NCBI RefSeq assembly: GCF_052114605.1
Contig: NZ_JBFRFB010000001.1
Location: forward strand, 186,001 to 250,000
Source: Microvirga sp052114605
Lineage (GTDB): Bacteria; Pseudomonadota; Alphaproteobacteria; Rhizobiales; Beijerinckiaceae
Direction: 5' to 3'
Length of the DNA: 64,000 nt
The notes under the pieces were generated by a model, which did no database searches, had not been told where the DNA came from, and saw only the letters and a list, made by a program, of their open reading frames with translations. Both the position numbers and the translations under genes were made by a program. This document shows, piece by piece, positions 34,863 to 43,798 of this stretch; position 1 is the first letter of the stretch, and the number at the start of each line of letters is the position of its first letter.

Positions 34863-36848
34863 TCATCCTTCGCGCCTCGTGAGATGCCAGATCAGGTACG
34901 GAACCCCGATCAGGCCTGCCACGAGACCGGCAGGCAATTGGAATGGGAAGATGACGATGCGACCGAGCCAGTCGGCCGTTACCATGATGAGTGCCCCGAT
35001 CAAAACCGCGCCGATCACCTGCTCCAGCACGCGCCGCAAGCCGAGGGCGCGTGCCAGATGAGGACCGACAAGCCCGGCAAAGGTGAGGGGGCCGATAGCG
35101 AGCACGGATGCGGCCGTCAGCAGGGATGCGAGAACCATGATCGTGAGACGTGCCCGCCCGAGGCCGATGCCTAATTCCCGCGAGGTTTCCTCGCCCAGAG
35201 GGAGAATGTCGAGCCAGCGGGAGACAAGGGGAGCCATCGGCAGCAGCATCACGGCGACGGCCAAGGTGGTCCACAGGGTTGCGTAATCGGCCTTGTAAGT
35301 CGAGCCGGCGAGCCACGAGAGGAGTTGCGATGCCCGTGGGTCGCCCCATGCGAGAAAGCTAATGATGATGGCATCGAGGAAGGCGCTGAGCGCGATACCG
35401 GTGAGCAGGAGCTGATCGGGCGCCATGCGCGATTTCGCGCCGCGCCAGAGCAGGATGGCGAGAACGGCAAGCGCACCCGCGAAGCTGAAGGCTGTCTGCA
35501 TGCCGCGGCCCGGCGCGGTGCTCACGATCATGCTGATCAGCACGCCGATGGCGACGCCGGTTCCGATGCCGAGAACTTCCGGGCTCGCGATGGAGTTGCG
35601 CGTCAATCGCTGTAACAGAACGCCCGCCATCCCGAGCATCCCACCCGCCAGGAGAGCGACGCCGATGCGCGGCACCCGCCATTCCGACAGGGCGGCAAGA
35701 GTGGCGCCATTCGCAATCGACCAGCCGCTCGCCGTCCGGCCCAGGAAGATCGCGACGACAGTCATCCCGACGAGCGCGGCGATGAGGATCGGGAAAAGTC
35801 GTGCGGGATCGTAGTTCTTGCTTTGCAGGGCAACACTCGCTGACAGATCGTTGCCCGTTGTGCAGAGTTGCGGCAGAAGCCACAGCAGGAGGGGAGCGCC
35901 GAAGAGCGCGGTCACCGCGCCCGTGGGCAGAAAATCCGAGAAGCTGCCGCTGAATGTCTGAACCGCCTGATCGACAAAAACCAAAAGGCCCGCACCGATG
36001 AGCGGCGCAAGAAGGAGGCGCTCCTGAAGACGGCGCGCGCCCGCAAACCGGGCGATGTGAGGAGAGGCAAGGCCGATGAAGCCGATGATCCCCACTGCCG
36101 AGGTCACAAAAGACGTCAGCAGAACGGCGACGAGCAAAGCCGCTAATCGAAGAAGACGAAGGGAAACGCCGAGCGCATTGGCGCTCTCGTCGTCAAGCGT
36201 CAGGACGATCAAAGGGCGGGCGAGCAACGCCGTCAGAACGGCGCAGACGATAAAGCGCGGCAGGAGATAGGTGACGACGGACCAATCCTGCTGGATGACG
36301 GAGCCGGCGCCCCAGATGAACAGGGCCGAGATATATTCATGGTTCAGGAGCTTCAGGGCGACGATCAGGGAGCCGCAGAACAGGCTTGTGACAAGCCCGG
36401 TCAGAATGAGGGTGAGGGCAGAGAAACCGCGTGCCGAGGAGACGGCGAAGATCACAGCCGTGACGGTCAGCGCGCCGAATACGGCAACGAACTCACGGCC
36501 CACGCCGAGGAGGAACGGAGCCCAGATCGTCGCGATCACGAGCGCGAGCTGCGCTCCGGTCTCCACACCAAGCGTCGTCGGCGAGGCAAGCGGGTTGCGC
36601 AGCACATGCTGGAAGATGACGCCTGCAAGCCCGAGCGCTGCACCGCAGAGCGTCGCCGTCACGAGACGCGGCAGAGCGGCATAGTGGAACAGGAGCTGGC
36701 GCGTATCTTGGATGGAAGGCTGCAATGCAGCATCGAACCAGAGCGCGAGCGGCAACTGGTTGCCCAAGCGCAATAGAGCCCAGGCGAGAGCAAGCACCAT
36801 GAGCCCGGTGCCGAGGAGCACGGCGCGTTGAGGATGGCTAGCTTGCAT
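34863..36848 (-). CDS. fhuB: Fe(3+)-hydroxamate ABC transporter permease FhuB (fused double permease)
   Basis: FhuB moves ferric hydroxamates such as ferrichrome across the inner membrane. At 661 residues it is a tandem of two FecCD-type permeases. The first half contains GAALGLAGVIFQHVLRNPLA and GIIGFIGLASPHIARFAGAR. The second repeats these as GGMLGMAGVLLQRLTRNSIA and GPLTFAGLVGPHLARALGLR. About 20 membrane helices are expected. The fusion into one chain marks it as FhuB rather than FecC/FecD. It overlaps fhuD by 11 bases, so the two are coupled. Confidence 0.95.
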   Translation of the reverse strand: MQASHPQRAVLLGTGLMVLALAWALLRLGNQLPLALWFDAALQPSIQDTRQLLFHYAALPRLVTATLCGAALGLAGVIFQHVLRNPLASPTTLGVETGAQLALVIATIWAPFLLGVGREFVAVFGALTVTAVIFAVSSARGFSALTLILTGLVTSLFCGSLIVALKLLNHEYISALFIWGAGSVIQQDWSVVTYLLPRFIVCAVLTALLARPLIVLTLDDESANALGVSLRLLRLAALLVAVLLTSFVTSAVGIIGFIGLASPHIARFAGARRLQERLLLAPLIGAGLLVFVDQAVQTFSGSFSDFLPTGAVTALFGAPLLLWLLPQLCTTGNDLSASVALQSKNYDPARLFPILIAALVGMTVVAIFLGRTASGWSIANGATLAALSEWRVPRIGVALLAGGMLGMAGVLLQRLTRNSIASPEVLGIGTGVAIGVLISMIVSTAPGRGMQTAFSFAGALAVLAILLWRGAKSRMAPDQLLLTGIALSAFLDAIIISFLAWGDPRASQLLSWLAGSTYKADYATLWTTLAVAVMLLPMAPLVSRWLDILPLGEETSRELGIGLGRARLTIMVLASLLTAASVLAIGPLTFAGLVGPHLARALGLRRVLEQVIGAVLIGALIMVTADWLGRIVIFPFQLPAGLVAGLIGVPYLIWHLTRREG

Positions 36849-37728
36849 GACTGCCCTCAGGGCCCAGAATAGCTTTCGTCAGGCTTCGGGCGAAGCGCAC
36901 AGCTGTCGAAACATCGCCGAAGGCCCAGCAGGTCGGGAGCGTTGCAACACGGCCGGCGCGAACGAAGGGCAGGCTTTGCCATAGACCGGAGCCGGAACGG
37001 GTCAAGGGTGCATCGGCTGGAACGGGTTCGATGGCGAAGAGCTGCGCGTCGGTGAAGGGCGCCAATTCATGAGTGCCGACGAGGGAAAAGCCCCAGAAAT
37101 TCGTGGGGCTCTTCCAGGCGTTCTGTAAACCGAGGCGGTCCAGCACATTTCCGAACAGGCTTTCCTGCCCATAGATGCGCGTGTGGCGGCTGTCCATGAA
37201 TCCCGCGAGCAGGAGAGGTGCTACGGGCCGGCCATCCAGCGCGCGGCGCAAAGAGGCGAAGGTTTCCTCCGCACGCGTAATGACGTCCTCCGCCTGCTTC
37301 TCTGCCTTTAGAACAGCTGCGACCTCTCGCAGAACCTGAATGGAGCGGTTAAGCGGCTGCCCTTCTGGGGTGTAAGTCGCATAGGAGCGGGTCGGCGCGA
37401 TGCGCTCGATCATCGGGCGCACGCCTTCGCTGAATGGCGTGGTGAGGATCACATCTGGCTTGAGCGTTGCGAGAACTTCGAGATTGGGTTCCGTGCGCAG
37501 GCCCACATCCTGAACGACGGCGGGAATCGGAAAGTCATTGGCCCAGCGACGATACAATTCGATTTCGGCAATGCCTGCGGGCACGATTCCGAGCGAGAGG
37601 ACCGAGGTCGTCAGGCCCCAGTCGAGAATGGCGACACGAGGCGACGAGACTTGCGCCCATGCGGGCGTCATCTGCGGGGCGAGGAGCAGAGCAGCAAGGC
37701 ATTCACGTCTGCTGACGCCCTTCATCAT
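36838..37728 (-). CDS. fhuD: Iron-siderophore periplasmic binding protein (FhuD-like)
   Basis: The start is one of two adjacent ATGs that overlap the fhuC stop (ATGATGA). The product, 296 residues, opens with SRRECLAALLLAP, a twin-arginine-like signal, and ends the signal near PAWAQ. The mature protein has RVAILDWGLTTSVLSLGIVP and VVQDVGLRTEPNLEVLATLK, then PDVILTTPF, the standard opening of helical-backbone siderophore-binding proteins. Tat export is the inference from the SRRxC pattern. It is flanked by fhuC and fhuB, the normal partners. Confidence 0.93.
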   Translation of the reverse strand: MMKGVSRRECLAALLLAPQMTPAWAQVSSPRVAILDWGLTTSVLSLGIVPAGIAEIELYRRWANDFPIPAVVQDVGLRTEPNLEVLATLKPDVILTTPFSEGVRPMIERIAPTRSYATYTPEGQPLNRSIQVLREVAAVLKAEKQAEDVITRAEETFASLRRALDGRPVAPLLLAGFMDSRHTRIYGQESLFGNVLDRLGLQNAWKSPTNFWGFSLVGTHELAPFTDAQLFAIEPVPADAPLTRSGSGLWQSLPFVRAGRVATLPTCWAFGDVSTAVRFARSLTKAILGPEGSHAS

Positions 37729-38564
37729 CGCGCGAAACCCACAGGCGTGTCGAAGGCGGGATGCCGGATGACCTCCATGGGTACGCCGTAGACCTTCTCC
37801 AGGACATCGGCCTGCATAAGTTCCTGCGGCGTTCCCTGTGTCAGGGTTCTGCCCTTCTGGAGCGCGATCAGCTCGTCGCAGAAGCGGGCGGCCAAATTGA
37901 TGTCGTGGAGGATCGCCACCACGCCGAGATTTCGGCTGCGACTGAGGCTGTTGAGAAGGCGCAGCACCTCGATCTGATGGGCAAGGTCGAGGGCGGAGGT
38001 AGGCTCGTCGAGAAGGATGAAGCCGCTGTCCTGCGCCACCAGCATGGCGATCCACGCCCGCTGACGCTCGCCGCCGGACAGGGTGTCGATGAGGCGGTCG
38101 GCAAAATCGTTCAGCTGCGTCAGCTCAAGGGCCTCCGCCACCCGCAAGTGATCCTCCGGCGTCACGCGTCCGAGCGGGCCATGCCAGGGATAACGACCGA
38201 ACCGCACGATCTCGCGCACGGTGAGGCCTGTACTCATCGGGGCCTGCTGAGGGAGGTAGGCAACATGACGCGCGAAGGCTCGCGCGCCGAATTTGTCGAT
38301 AGGCGTTCCGGCATAGACGATCCTGCCGCCGCTCGGCTGCATCTGGCGGGCGAGCAGCTTCATCAGCGTGGACTTGCCCGATCCATTATGGCCGATGATC
38401 CCGTAGACACGACCGCGCTCGAGGGACAGAGATGTCGGCGCAAGCAATGTGTGCCCATCGATGGAAAGCGTCGCGCTCTCCATCGTGAAAACGGGATCTG
38501 CCAGCCCCGAGAGATCGGAGCTGGCTGCAGTTTCGTTCTGCCGAAGCACGGCCTGAATTACCAC
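37725..38564 (-). CDS. fhuC: Fe(3+)-hydroxamate ABC transporter ATP-binding protein FhuC
   Basis: This 279-residue cytoplasmic ATPase powers FhuBD. It starts with GTG at 38564, overlapping the end of the receptor gene by seven bases. Walker A is IIGHNGSGKSTLMKLLARQ, the Q-loop is AYLPQQAPMSTGLTVREIV, the signature is TLSGGERQRAWIAMLVAQ and Walker B is FILLDEPTSALD, followed by the His-loop ILHDINLAARFCDEL. It is coupled to fhuD downstream through an ATGATGA overlap. Confidence 0.95.
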   Translation of the reverse strand: MVIQAVLRQNETAASSDLSGLADPVFTMESATLSIDGHTLLAPTSLSLERGRVYGIIGHNGSGKSTLMKLLARQMQPSGGRIVYAGTPIDKFGARAFARHVAYLPQQAPMSTGLTVREIVRFGRYPWHGPLGRVTPEDHLRVAEALELTQLNDFADRLIDTLSGGERQRAWIAMLVAQDSGFILLDEPTSALDLAHQIEVLRLLNSLSRSRNLGVVAILHDINLAARFCDELIALQKGRTLTQGTPQELMQADVLEKVYGVPMEVIRHPAFDTPVGFAR

Positions 38565-40762
38565 TTGTAGCTCGCGCTCAAAGTGGCCCGGCGGCGGTCG
38601 CCGTAGAAGCAGGCATTCTCCGAGGAGCAGGAGCCGACATACACGTCGTCGAACAGATTGGAGACGTTGAGGGCAACGCGCCAGTTGTCCTTCTCGTAGT
38701 GAATGGCGGCATCGGCCACCGTGTAGCTCGGTACCTTCAGGGTGTTAGCCTGATCCGCATAGGATTCGCCGACAAAGCGAACGCCCGCGCCGACGCCGAA
38801 GCCCTGGAATGTGCCTGACTGCACAGTGTAGTCGAGCCACAGGGAGCCGAAGGTCTCCGGTACACCGACCGGAACGAGGCCGACATTTGCCGGGTTGAGA
38901 TCCCTCGTCGTCTCCAGGTCATAGAAGGTGTAGGCGCCGATGAGGTTGAGGCCTTCCATGAGATTGGCATTCACCTCGAACTCCACACCCCGCGACCGCA
39001 CTTCACCGGTCTGCACCTGGTTTAGGATGTTGTCAGGATCGGTGGTGAGCACGTTCTGGCGCTTGATATCGAAGAGCGAGACACCCACGAAGCTGTTCAT
39101 GCCGACCGGCTGATATTTCACGCCGACTTCAATCTGCTCGCCGGTTTCCGGATCCAGCGGACGTTGGGTCGCGCTGTTGGTGCCGATCAGCGGGTTGAAG
39201 GAGCGCGAGTAGGTCAGATACGGCGCAATGCCGAAGTCGGTGTTGTAGATAAGACCGGCGCGGCCGCTGAACTTGTGATCGTCGCCATCCGTGCTGGCGC
39301 CCGGGAACAGGTAGTTCGTCGTATCCGTGTTCACCCAGTCATGGCGCCCGCTGAGCACGAGGGTGAAGCGGTCGATCTTGATCTGGTCCTGAACATAGGC
39401 ACCGACCTGCGACTGCACGATGTTGTTCAGCGTGTAACGCGAGGTAGGGGCGGAAACCGGAGTATAGACCGGGTTCAGCATGTTGAGCGACGGGCCCATC
39501 TCGAAGCCCTGGTTGTCGTCGATGCTGTAGCGCTTGTAGTCCAGGCCGAACAGCAGGGTATGTGCGAGCGGGCCGGTGACGAACTTCGTCTCGGCCTGAT
39601 TATCGACGGTGAACAGATCGACGCGCGGCGTCGTGATGAAGTTGCCTCGGGACAGGAGAGCTTCGGTTGCTGTCGGCGGTGCCGCATAGCCAAGACCGTA
39701 GAGAGTCTGGAAGTCGATCGTCAGGTGATTGTAGCGAAGGTTCTGGCGGACGGTCCAAGAATCGTTGAACCGATGCTCGAACTGATAGCCGATCATCGCC
39801 TGCTCGCGTTCGAACGAGTCGTATCCGGGGTTGCTGGTGAACAGCTTGGTGGAAATGCGGCCATACGGAGCCGGAACCACGGTTCCCACATAGGGAAGGA
39901 AGTTCTGGCCATTCGTCTTGTCGCGCTGATACGAGCCGAGAATGGTCAGCGTCGTATCGTCGTTGGGCTTCCAGGTCAGGCTCGGAGCGATGAAGGCACG
40001 ATCATCGTCCGTGTAGTCGACCTGCGTGTCACCGATGCGGCCGAGGCCGACAATGCGGTAATAGAACTGGTTGCCGTTGGAGTTGCCATCAAGCGCGACA
40101 GGGCCACCGAGGTCGAATGCGCCATAGGCGTTGCCGTAATTATTAATACCGAAGGTAACCTCGCGGGACGGGGTCATCGGAGGCTTTTTGCTGATGGCGT
40201 TGAGCATGCCGCCAGGATTGTTGCCGCCGTAGAGGACCGAAGTGGGACCACGCAGAACCTCGATGCGCTCTAGGCCGTAAGGCTCGAGCTTGAAGGTCGC
40301 GAATGCGGTCGAGAACAGCTGCAGGGAGTCGAGATAATAGCCGGTGTCCTGCGCAGCGAAGCCACGGATCAGGAACCAGTCGTTACGCGGATCGCCGCCG
40401 AAGCTCTCGGAGCGGATGCCTGGAGAATAGCGTGTGGCTTCCACCACCGTCTGCGCGCCTTGATCGACGATCTGCTCGCGACCGATAACCGAAATAGCCT
40501 GTGGCGTCTCGATGATCGGTGTGTCGGTCTTGCTGCCGCTCGTGGTGCGCGTGGCGACATAGCCGTTGACCGGACCGGTGCCGCTTTCGCCCTGTCCCGT
40601 CACCGTGACGGTCTCGAGCTGGATTACGCCAGAAGGTTGCGCAGCAGTTTGTGCATGCCCGACCTGCGCCGCGAAAACGAGGCCGCCGAGTGCCGTCGTT
40701 GCAAGGAGCCCCTTAAGCCCAACCCGCCGGAGCGAGCTGCCTGTTACCTGAATTTTTGTCAT
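38558..40762 (-). CDS. TonB-dependent siderophore receptor (ferrichrome/hydroxamate type)
   Basis: The 734-residue outer-membrane receptor has a signal peptide to about residue 38 (GHAQT) and a TonB box around IQLETVTVTG. Its plug has PIIETPQAISVIGREQI, NDWFLIRGFAAQDTGYYLDS and LERIEVLRGPTSVLYGGNNP, and the chain ends in an aromatic residue (SASYKW), as outer-membrane barrels require. The plug motifs are those of the FhuA/FoxA group. It is followed by overlapping fhuC, which links it to hydroxamate import. Upstream, 120 bases separate it from tonB, with a small hairpin GGAGAG/CTCTCC at 40814-40832. Confidence 0.94.
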   Translation of the reverse strand: MTKIQVTGSSLRRVGLKGLLATTALGGLVFAAQVGHAQTAAQPSGVIQLETVTVTGQGESGTGPVNGYVATRTTSGSKTDTPIIETPQAISVIGREQIVDQGAQTVVEATRYSPGIRSESFGGDPRNDWFLIRGFAAQDTGYYLDSLQLFSTAFATFKLEPYGLERIEVLRGPTSVLYGGNNPGGMLNAISKKPPMTPSREVTFGINNYGNAYGAFDLGGPVALDGNSNGNQFYYRIVGLGRIGDTQVDYTDDDRAFIAPSLTWKPNDDTTLTILGSYQRDKTNGQNFLPYVGTVVPAPYGRISTKLFTSNPGYDSFEREQAMIGYQFEHRFNDSWTVRQNLRYNHLTIDFQTLYGLGYAAPPTATEALLSRGNFITTPRVDLFTVDNQAETKFVTGPLAHTLLFGLDYKRYSIDDNQGFEMGPSLNMLNPVYTPVSAPTSRYTLNNIVQSQVGAYVQDQIKIDRFTLVLSGRHDWVNTDTTNYLFPGASTDGDDHKFSGRAGLIYNTDFGIAPYLTYSRSFNPLIGTNSATQRPLDPETGEQIEVGVKYQPVGMNSFVGVSLFDIKRQNVLTTDPDNILNQVQTGEVRSRGVEFEVNANLMEGLNLIGAYTFYDLETTRDLNPANVGLVPVGVPETFGSLWLDYTVQSGTFQGFGVGAGVRFVGESYADQANTLKVPSYTVADAAIHYEKDNWRVALNVSNLFDDVYVGSCSSENACFYGDRRRATLSASYKW

Positions 40763-40882
40763 TTCTTATCCTGACCGGAGAGGTTAAAGGCCCCGCCCGT
40801 TGCTGCATTATGTGGAGAGATTTGAACTCTCCGTGTGCTGTTGCCTCGGCATGCCAAGCCTTTTGCGAGCGTGCGGTCCCTC

Positions 40883-41764
40883 TCAGCGTGTGAAGTTGAA
40901 GTTCAGCGGAATCTCGAAGGGAGGCAGCCGCGATGGAAGGCCAGCCGGTATAGGTGGCACCGACGAGCCTGCGCGTGTCGCTGCAAGCGCAGCCGCGTCG
41001 AGAGCGGGATGTCCAGCGCTTTGAATCAGAGTCACGCTGATAATCGTGCCTGAGGGGTCAATGCTGAACCGAACTTTCGCAATTCCTGAAGTGCCTAGGC
41101 TCCCTGCTCCGCTAGGGAATCGAAGGCGTCGGCGTACGGCTGCTCCAACGGCAGCTCTGTACCGGCTCATCAAGTTGGGATCGCCCGACGCTGCCGCGCC
41201 GCCTAGATTTTCGCGCGATGCGGATGCTTGTCCTTGACGTGCATCCGCGGCAGGCGGTTGCTGCTCTCGGGGTTCACGGCGAGGCGTGGGGTTCGGCTTG
41301 CGTTCCACCGGCTTCGGCGGAGGCGGCTTCACGGGCTTGGGAGCAGGTTTCTCCGGTACGGTCTGGGCCGTGACAGTTTCCTGCGGCGGGATGACTACTG
41401 CGTCTTCAGTCACGACGTTTTCAACCGGCGACGCTTCGATGGAGAGGGCCTCGATCATCTGCGGCTCGACTGCTTCCACCTCTTCCTCGACAGCAGCGGT
41501 CTCTTCGAGCGGTTCTAGGGGTGTAGCCTCGACCTCGGTCGGAGGCACGTCGGGAGCGGAGACTTCCGCCGGCGCGACCGACTCGACGTTCAGCATAGCC
41601 GGAGCCAGATCGATAGTGATCTCCTGCTCACCCGGGCTAATGTCGTCCTGCGACTGCCAATAAGCCAAGGCCAGCAGGCCAACGGCATGGAGAGCGAGCG
41701 CAACGAGAAAGGCCGCTCCGATGCGGCCTGGTTCCTGCGCTGATCTGATGCTCTGAACGGACAT
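40883..41764 (-). CDS. tonB: Energy transducer TonB
   Basis: TonB carries inner-membrane proton energy to outer-membrane receptors. The 293-residue protein has an N-terminal anchor (GAAFLVALALHAVGLLALAY) with the His typical of the TonB helix. An acidic linker (EEEVEAVEPQ) and a Pro/Lys-rich span (KPAPKPVKPPPPKPVERKPN) follow. The C-terminal domain (about residues 200-293) contains RRRLRFPSGAGSLGTSG and GIAKVRFSIDPSGTIISV. It is transcribed with exbB and exbD just upstream, and serves the adjacent receptor and probably others. Confidence 0.94.
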   Translation of the reverse strand: MSVQSIRSAQEPGRIGAAFLVALALHAVGLLALAYWQSQDDISPGEQEITIDLAPAMLNVESVAPAEVSAPDVPPTEVEATPLEPLEETAAVEEEVEAVEPQMIEALSIEASPVENVVTEDAVVIPPQETVTAQTVPEKPAPKPVKPPPPKPVERKPNPTPRREPREQQPPAADARQGQASASRENLGGAAASGDPNLMSRYRAAVGAAVRRRLRFPSGAGSLGTSGIAKVRFSIDPSGTIISVTLIQSAGHPALDAAALAATRAGSSVPPIPAGLPSRLPPFEIPLNFNFTR

Positions 41765-41780
41765 AGGGATTGCGGGCGCT

Positions 41781-42224
41781 TTATGGTGTCGGCCCGCTCG
41801 GGGCCTGCGTGACGAGGGATACCTTGCTGAAGCCTGCGGCGTTGATCTGGCCCATCACCTCAATGATGCGTCCGTAAGGCACAGCGCGGTCGCCGCGCAC
41901 GAGGACGACCTGCGCCGGGTTGGCGCTTGCGAGTCCGCGAAGGCGCGGCATCACGGCCTCGGGAGCGAGCGGCTCCTTGTCGAGGAAGGGCTGGCCCCGC
42001 TCATCGATGGTCACGACGACAGGCTGCTTGGGTTGCGACACTTTCGGCGCCGCCGTTTTCGGCAGCTGCACGGGCACGCCGACGGTCATGAGCGGCGCTG
42101 CGACCATAAAGATGATGAGCAGCACCAGCATCACGTCGACAAGCGGTGTGACGTTGATCTCGGAGAGAGGAGCTGCGCCGAAATCGTCATCTGAGTCCTG
42201 CGAGCGGAACGATCCCATACCCAT
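41781..42224 (-). CDS. exbD: Biopolymer transport protein ExbD
   Basis: The 147-residue protein has a short cytoplasmic head, one membrane helix (LVDVMLVLLIIFMVAAPL) with the essential Asp in TPLVDVMLV, and a periplasmic domain with VTIDERGQPFLDKEPL and VLVRGDRAVPYGRIIEVMGQ. Its start overlaps the exbB stop (TAATG). It works with ExbB and TonB as the proton-driven motor. Confidence 0.95.
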   Translation of the reverse strand: MGMGSFRSQDSDDDFGAAPLSEINVTPLVDVMLVLLIIFMVAAPLMTVGVPVQLPKTAAPKVSQPKQPVVVTIDERGQPFLDKEPLAPEAVMPRLRGLASANPAQVVLVRGDRAVPYGRIIEVMGQINAAGFSKVSLVTQAPSGPTP

Positions 42225-42913
42225 TATTCGGCGGCCTCCGACCGAACATGGAGCTTGCGGTCGCGGGCGAGGCGATCACCCAGCGAGGCAATGCCTGCGA
42301 TGAAGGATTGTTGGAGCCTGCCGAGATCGGTGGTGAGCTTGTTGTAGGCGACCACCGCCGGAATGGCCGCCACGAGGCCGATGGCGGTTGCGAACAGGGC
42401 TTCCGCGATGCCTGGAGCGACGACCGAGAGGCTGGTGTCCTGGCTTGCCGCAATCGCGGAGAAGGAGTTCATGATTCCCCACACCGTACCGAACAAACCG
42501 ATGAAAGGAGCCGCCGAGCCGGTGGTGGCAAGGAACGCGAGGCCGACCTGAAGACGGCGCATATCGGCGGACAGCGCTCCGCGCATGGCGCGCTCGATGC
42601 GCTCGCGCCGCTCGGCGCGGCTCTCCGAGGCATCCTGGTCGCGCCAGGCCTCATGGCCGGCGGCAACGATGTGGCCCGCGGAGCCGGGCATCTGCGGGGT
42701 GAGCCTGTCTCCGGCGCGGGCGGCAGCTTCGAAACCACGGGCCTGTTTGCGCAGGGCCATGATGCGAACGAGCTTGTCGAAGATTATCGTCCAGCAGCCG
42801 AGGGAGGCGAGGACGAGCATGATCATCACGCCCTTGACGATGGGATCCGCCTGAAGGAACAGGCTGAGGAAGGAAAGATCATGATGTGGGGCAGCGGCGG
42901 CAACTTCGTTCAT
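42224..42913 (-). CDS. exbB: Biopolymer transport protein ExbB
   Basis: The MotA/TolQ/ExbB-type channel subunit starts at MNEVAAAAPHHDLSFLSLFL, 11 bases after the upstream gene. Of 229 residues, three helices are visible. The signature block GLAFLATTGSAAPFIGLFGT is followed by VWGIMNSFSAIAASQDTSLS and VVAPGIAEALFATAIGLVAA. It is followed by exbD and tonB, which favours ExbB over TolQ. Confidence 0.94.
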   Translation of the reverse strand: MNEVAAAAPHHDLSFLSLFLQADPIVKGVMIMLVLASLGCWTIIFDKLVRIMALRKQARGFEAAARAGDRLTPQMPGSAGHIVAAGHEAWRDQDASESRAERRERIERAMRGALSADMRRLQVGLAFLATTGSAAPFIGLFGTVWGIMNSFSAIAASQDTSLSVVAPGIAEALFATAIGLVAAIPAVVAYNKLTTDLGRLQQSFIAGIASLGDRLARDRKLHVRSEAAE

Positions 42914-42923
42914 CGTTCCATTC

Positions 42924-43379
42924 TCACTTCGCGAAAGGCACAGACTCGGCCTTGGAGGCGGTCTCGATAGCCGACAGGCATTCCTCACGGGATGAGGCCG
43001 CGCCCTCGCAGGACACGACATCGTTGAGGAGAACACGACCGATGCGCTGGCAGCTCAGGCCAGGAAAGTCGAACAGCTTGATGAGGGTCTTGCGTCCGGG
43101 AACCGGACCGACTTCGACGGCAAGACGCTTGGCAGCGACACCATCGGTGTCCAGGGCAAAGAGATCGAGTTTCAGGGAGCGCCAGGCCTCGGCGCTCTTG
43201 TTGTCGATGAGAAAATAGGTCCGGCAGTTTTCGCCCGCAGCCTCAACCTTGTTCAGCTCGATGCGCACAGGTGCAACGGATTGCGGATGCTCCTGGGCGA
43301 GGGCAGGGCTCGTAAGGGCTGCCAGAATGGTGGCGCCTCCCATCAGGGTCCAGGCAGCAATCTGCTTGTCCAAGCGCAT
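42924..43379 (-). CDS. Periplasmic protein of unknown function, first gene of the exbBD-tonB operon
   Basis: A GGAGAACGAGTTC leader precedes the ATG at 43379. The 151-residue product has a signal peptide (MRLDKQIAAWTLMGGATILA, cut near ALAQE). The mature part, about 120 residues, includes VRIELNKVEAAGENCRTYFL, IDNKSAEAWRSLKLDLFALD and GRVLLNDVVSCEGAASSREE, with four cysteines. I do not recognise a named family. Its end is 11 bases from exbB, so it is probably co-expressed and may act with the TonB system, which is inference. Confidence 0.82.
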   Translation of the reverse strand: MRLDKQIAAWTLMGGATILAALTSPALAQEHPQSVAPVRIELNKVEAAGENCRTYFLIDNKSAEAWRSLKLDLFALDTDGVAAKRLAVEVGPVPGRKTLIKLFDFPGLSCQRIGRVLLNDVVSCEGAASSREECLSAIETASKAESVPFAK

Positions 43380-43798
43380 GAACTCGTTCTCCTTATGCAG
43401 ACAAGCGTCGACGTTGCGCGGCAAGCTGTGCAGGCTCGTCGCGTTTGAAAAGAGACGCCTGTCGCGGAAGTCATCGGCAGGTTCGATCAGTCGCCCATGC
43501 AATGGAGCACCCAAGCGGCGACGCTCAGGAATTATCTGAAAGAATGCAGGTGAATCAAGGCCTTAGGGTAAAATCAGAGGCATTCTAAAAGACAGCTTAG
43601 GGCTTTGGGAAATGAGGGAAAATTTCTTCTTTAAAACCGCTTAAAAGTATTTTTCCGCTGTATTCGTCAGCTTGGCTCCAAGGGGAGCGCCCTAAATAAG
43701 CTCCAAGAGCCGAAGCCTATTCCTACCCGAAGGGGAGCCGGAAGCCGGCTGATGTAGCAAAGTAACAAGAGCGGCATATCGCGTTCATGGAGAAAAGC
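43380..43798. other. Intergenic region between the iron operon and the VOC gene
   Basis: These 419 bases hold no gene that I can support. They are relatively AT-rich in the middle (43600-43680) and contain an iron-control-like half site at 43583-43589. They are expected to hold the promoter for the minus-strand iron operon and one for the plus-strand VOC gene. Confidence 0.5.
43573..43589. promoter_or_regulatory. Possible Irr iron-control element upstream of the exbB-tonB operon
   Basis: The alphaproteobacterial Irr box is TTTAGAA-NNN-TTCTAAA. Here the right half TTCTAAA is exact and the left half ATCAGAG matches four of seven, with the right three-base spacing. It lies 194 bases upstream of the first gene of the operon. 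The match is partial and the distance is large, so this is a weak call. Confidence 0.25.
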
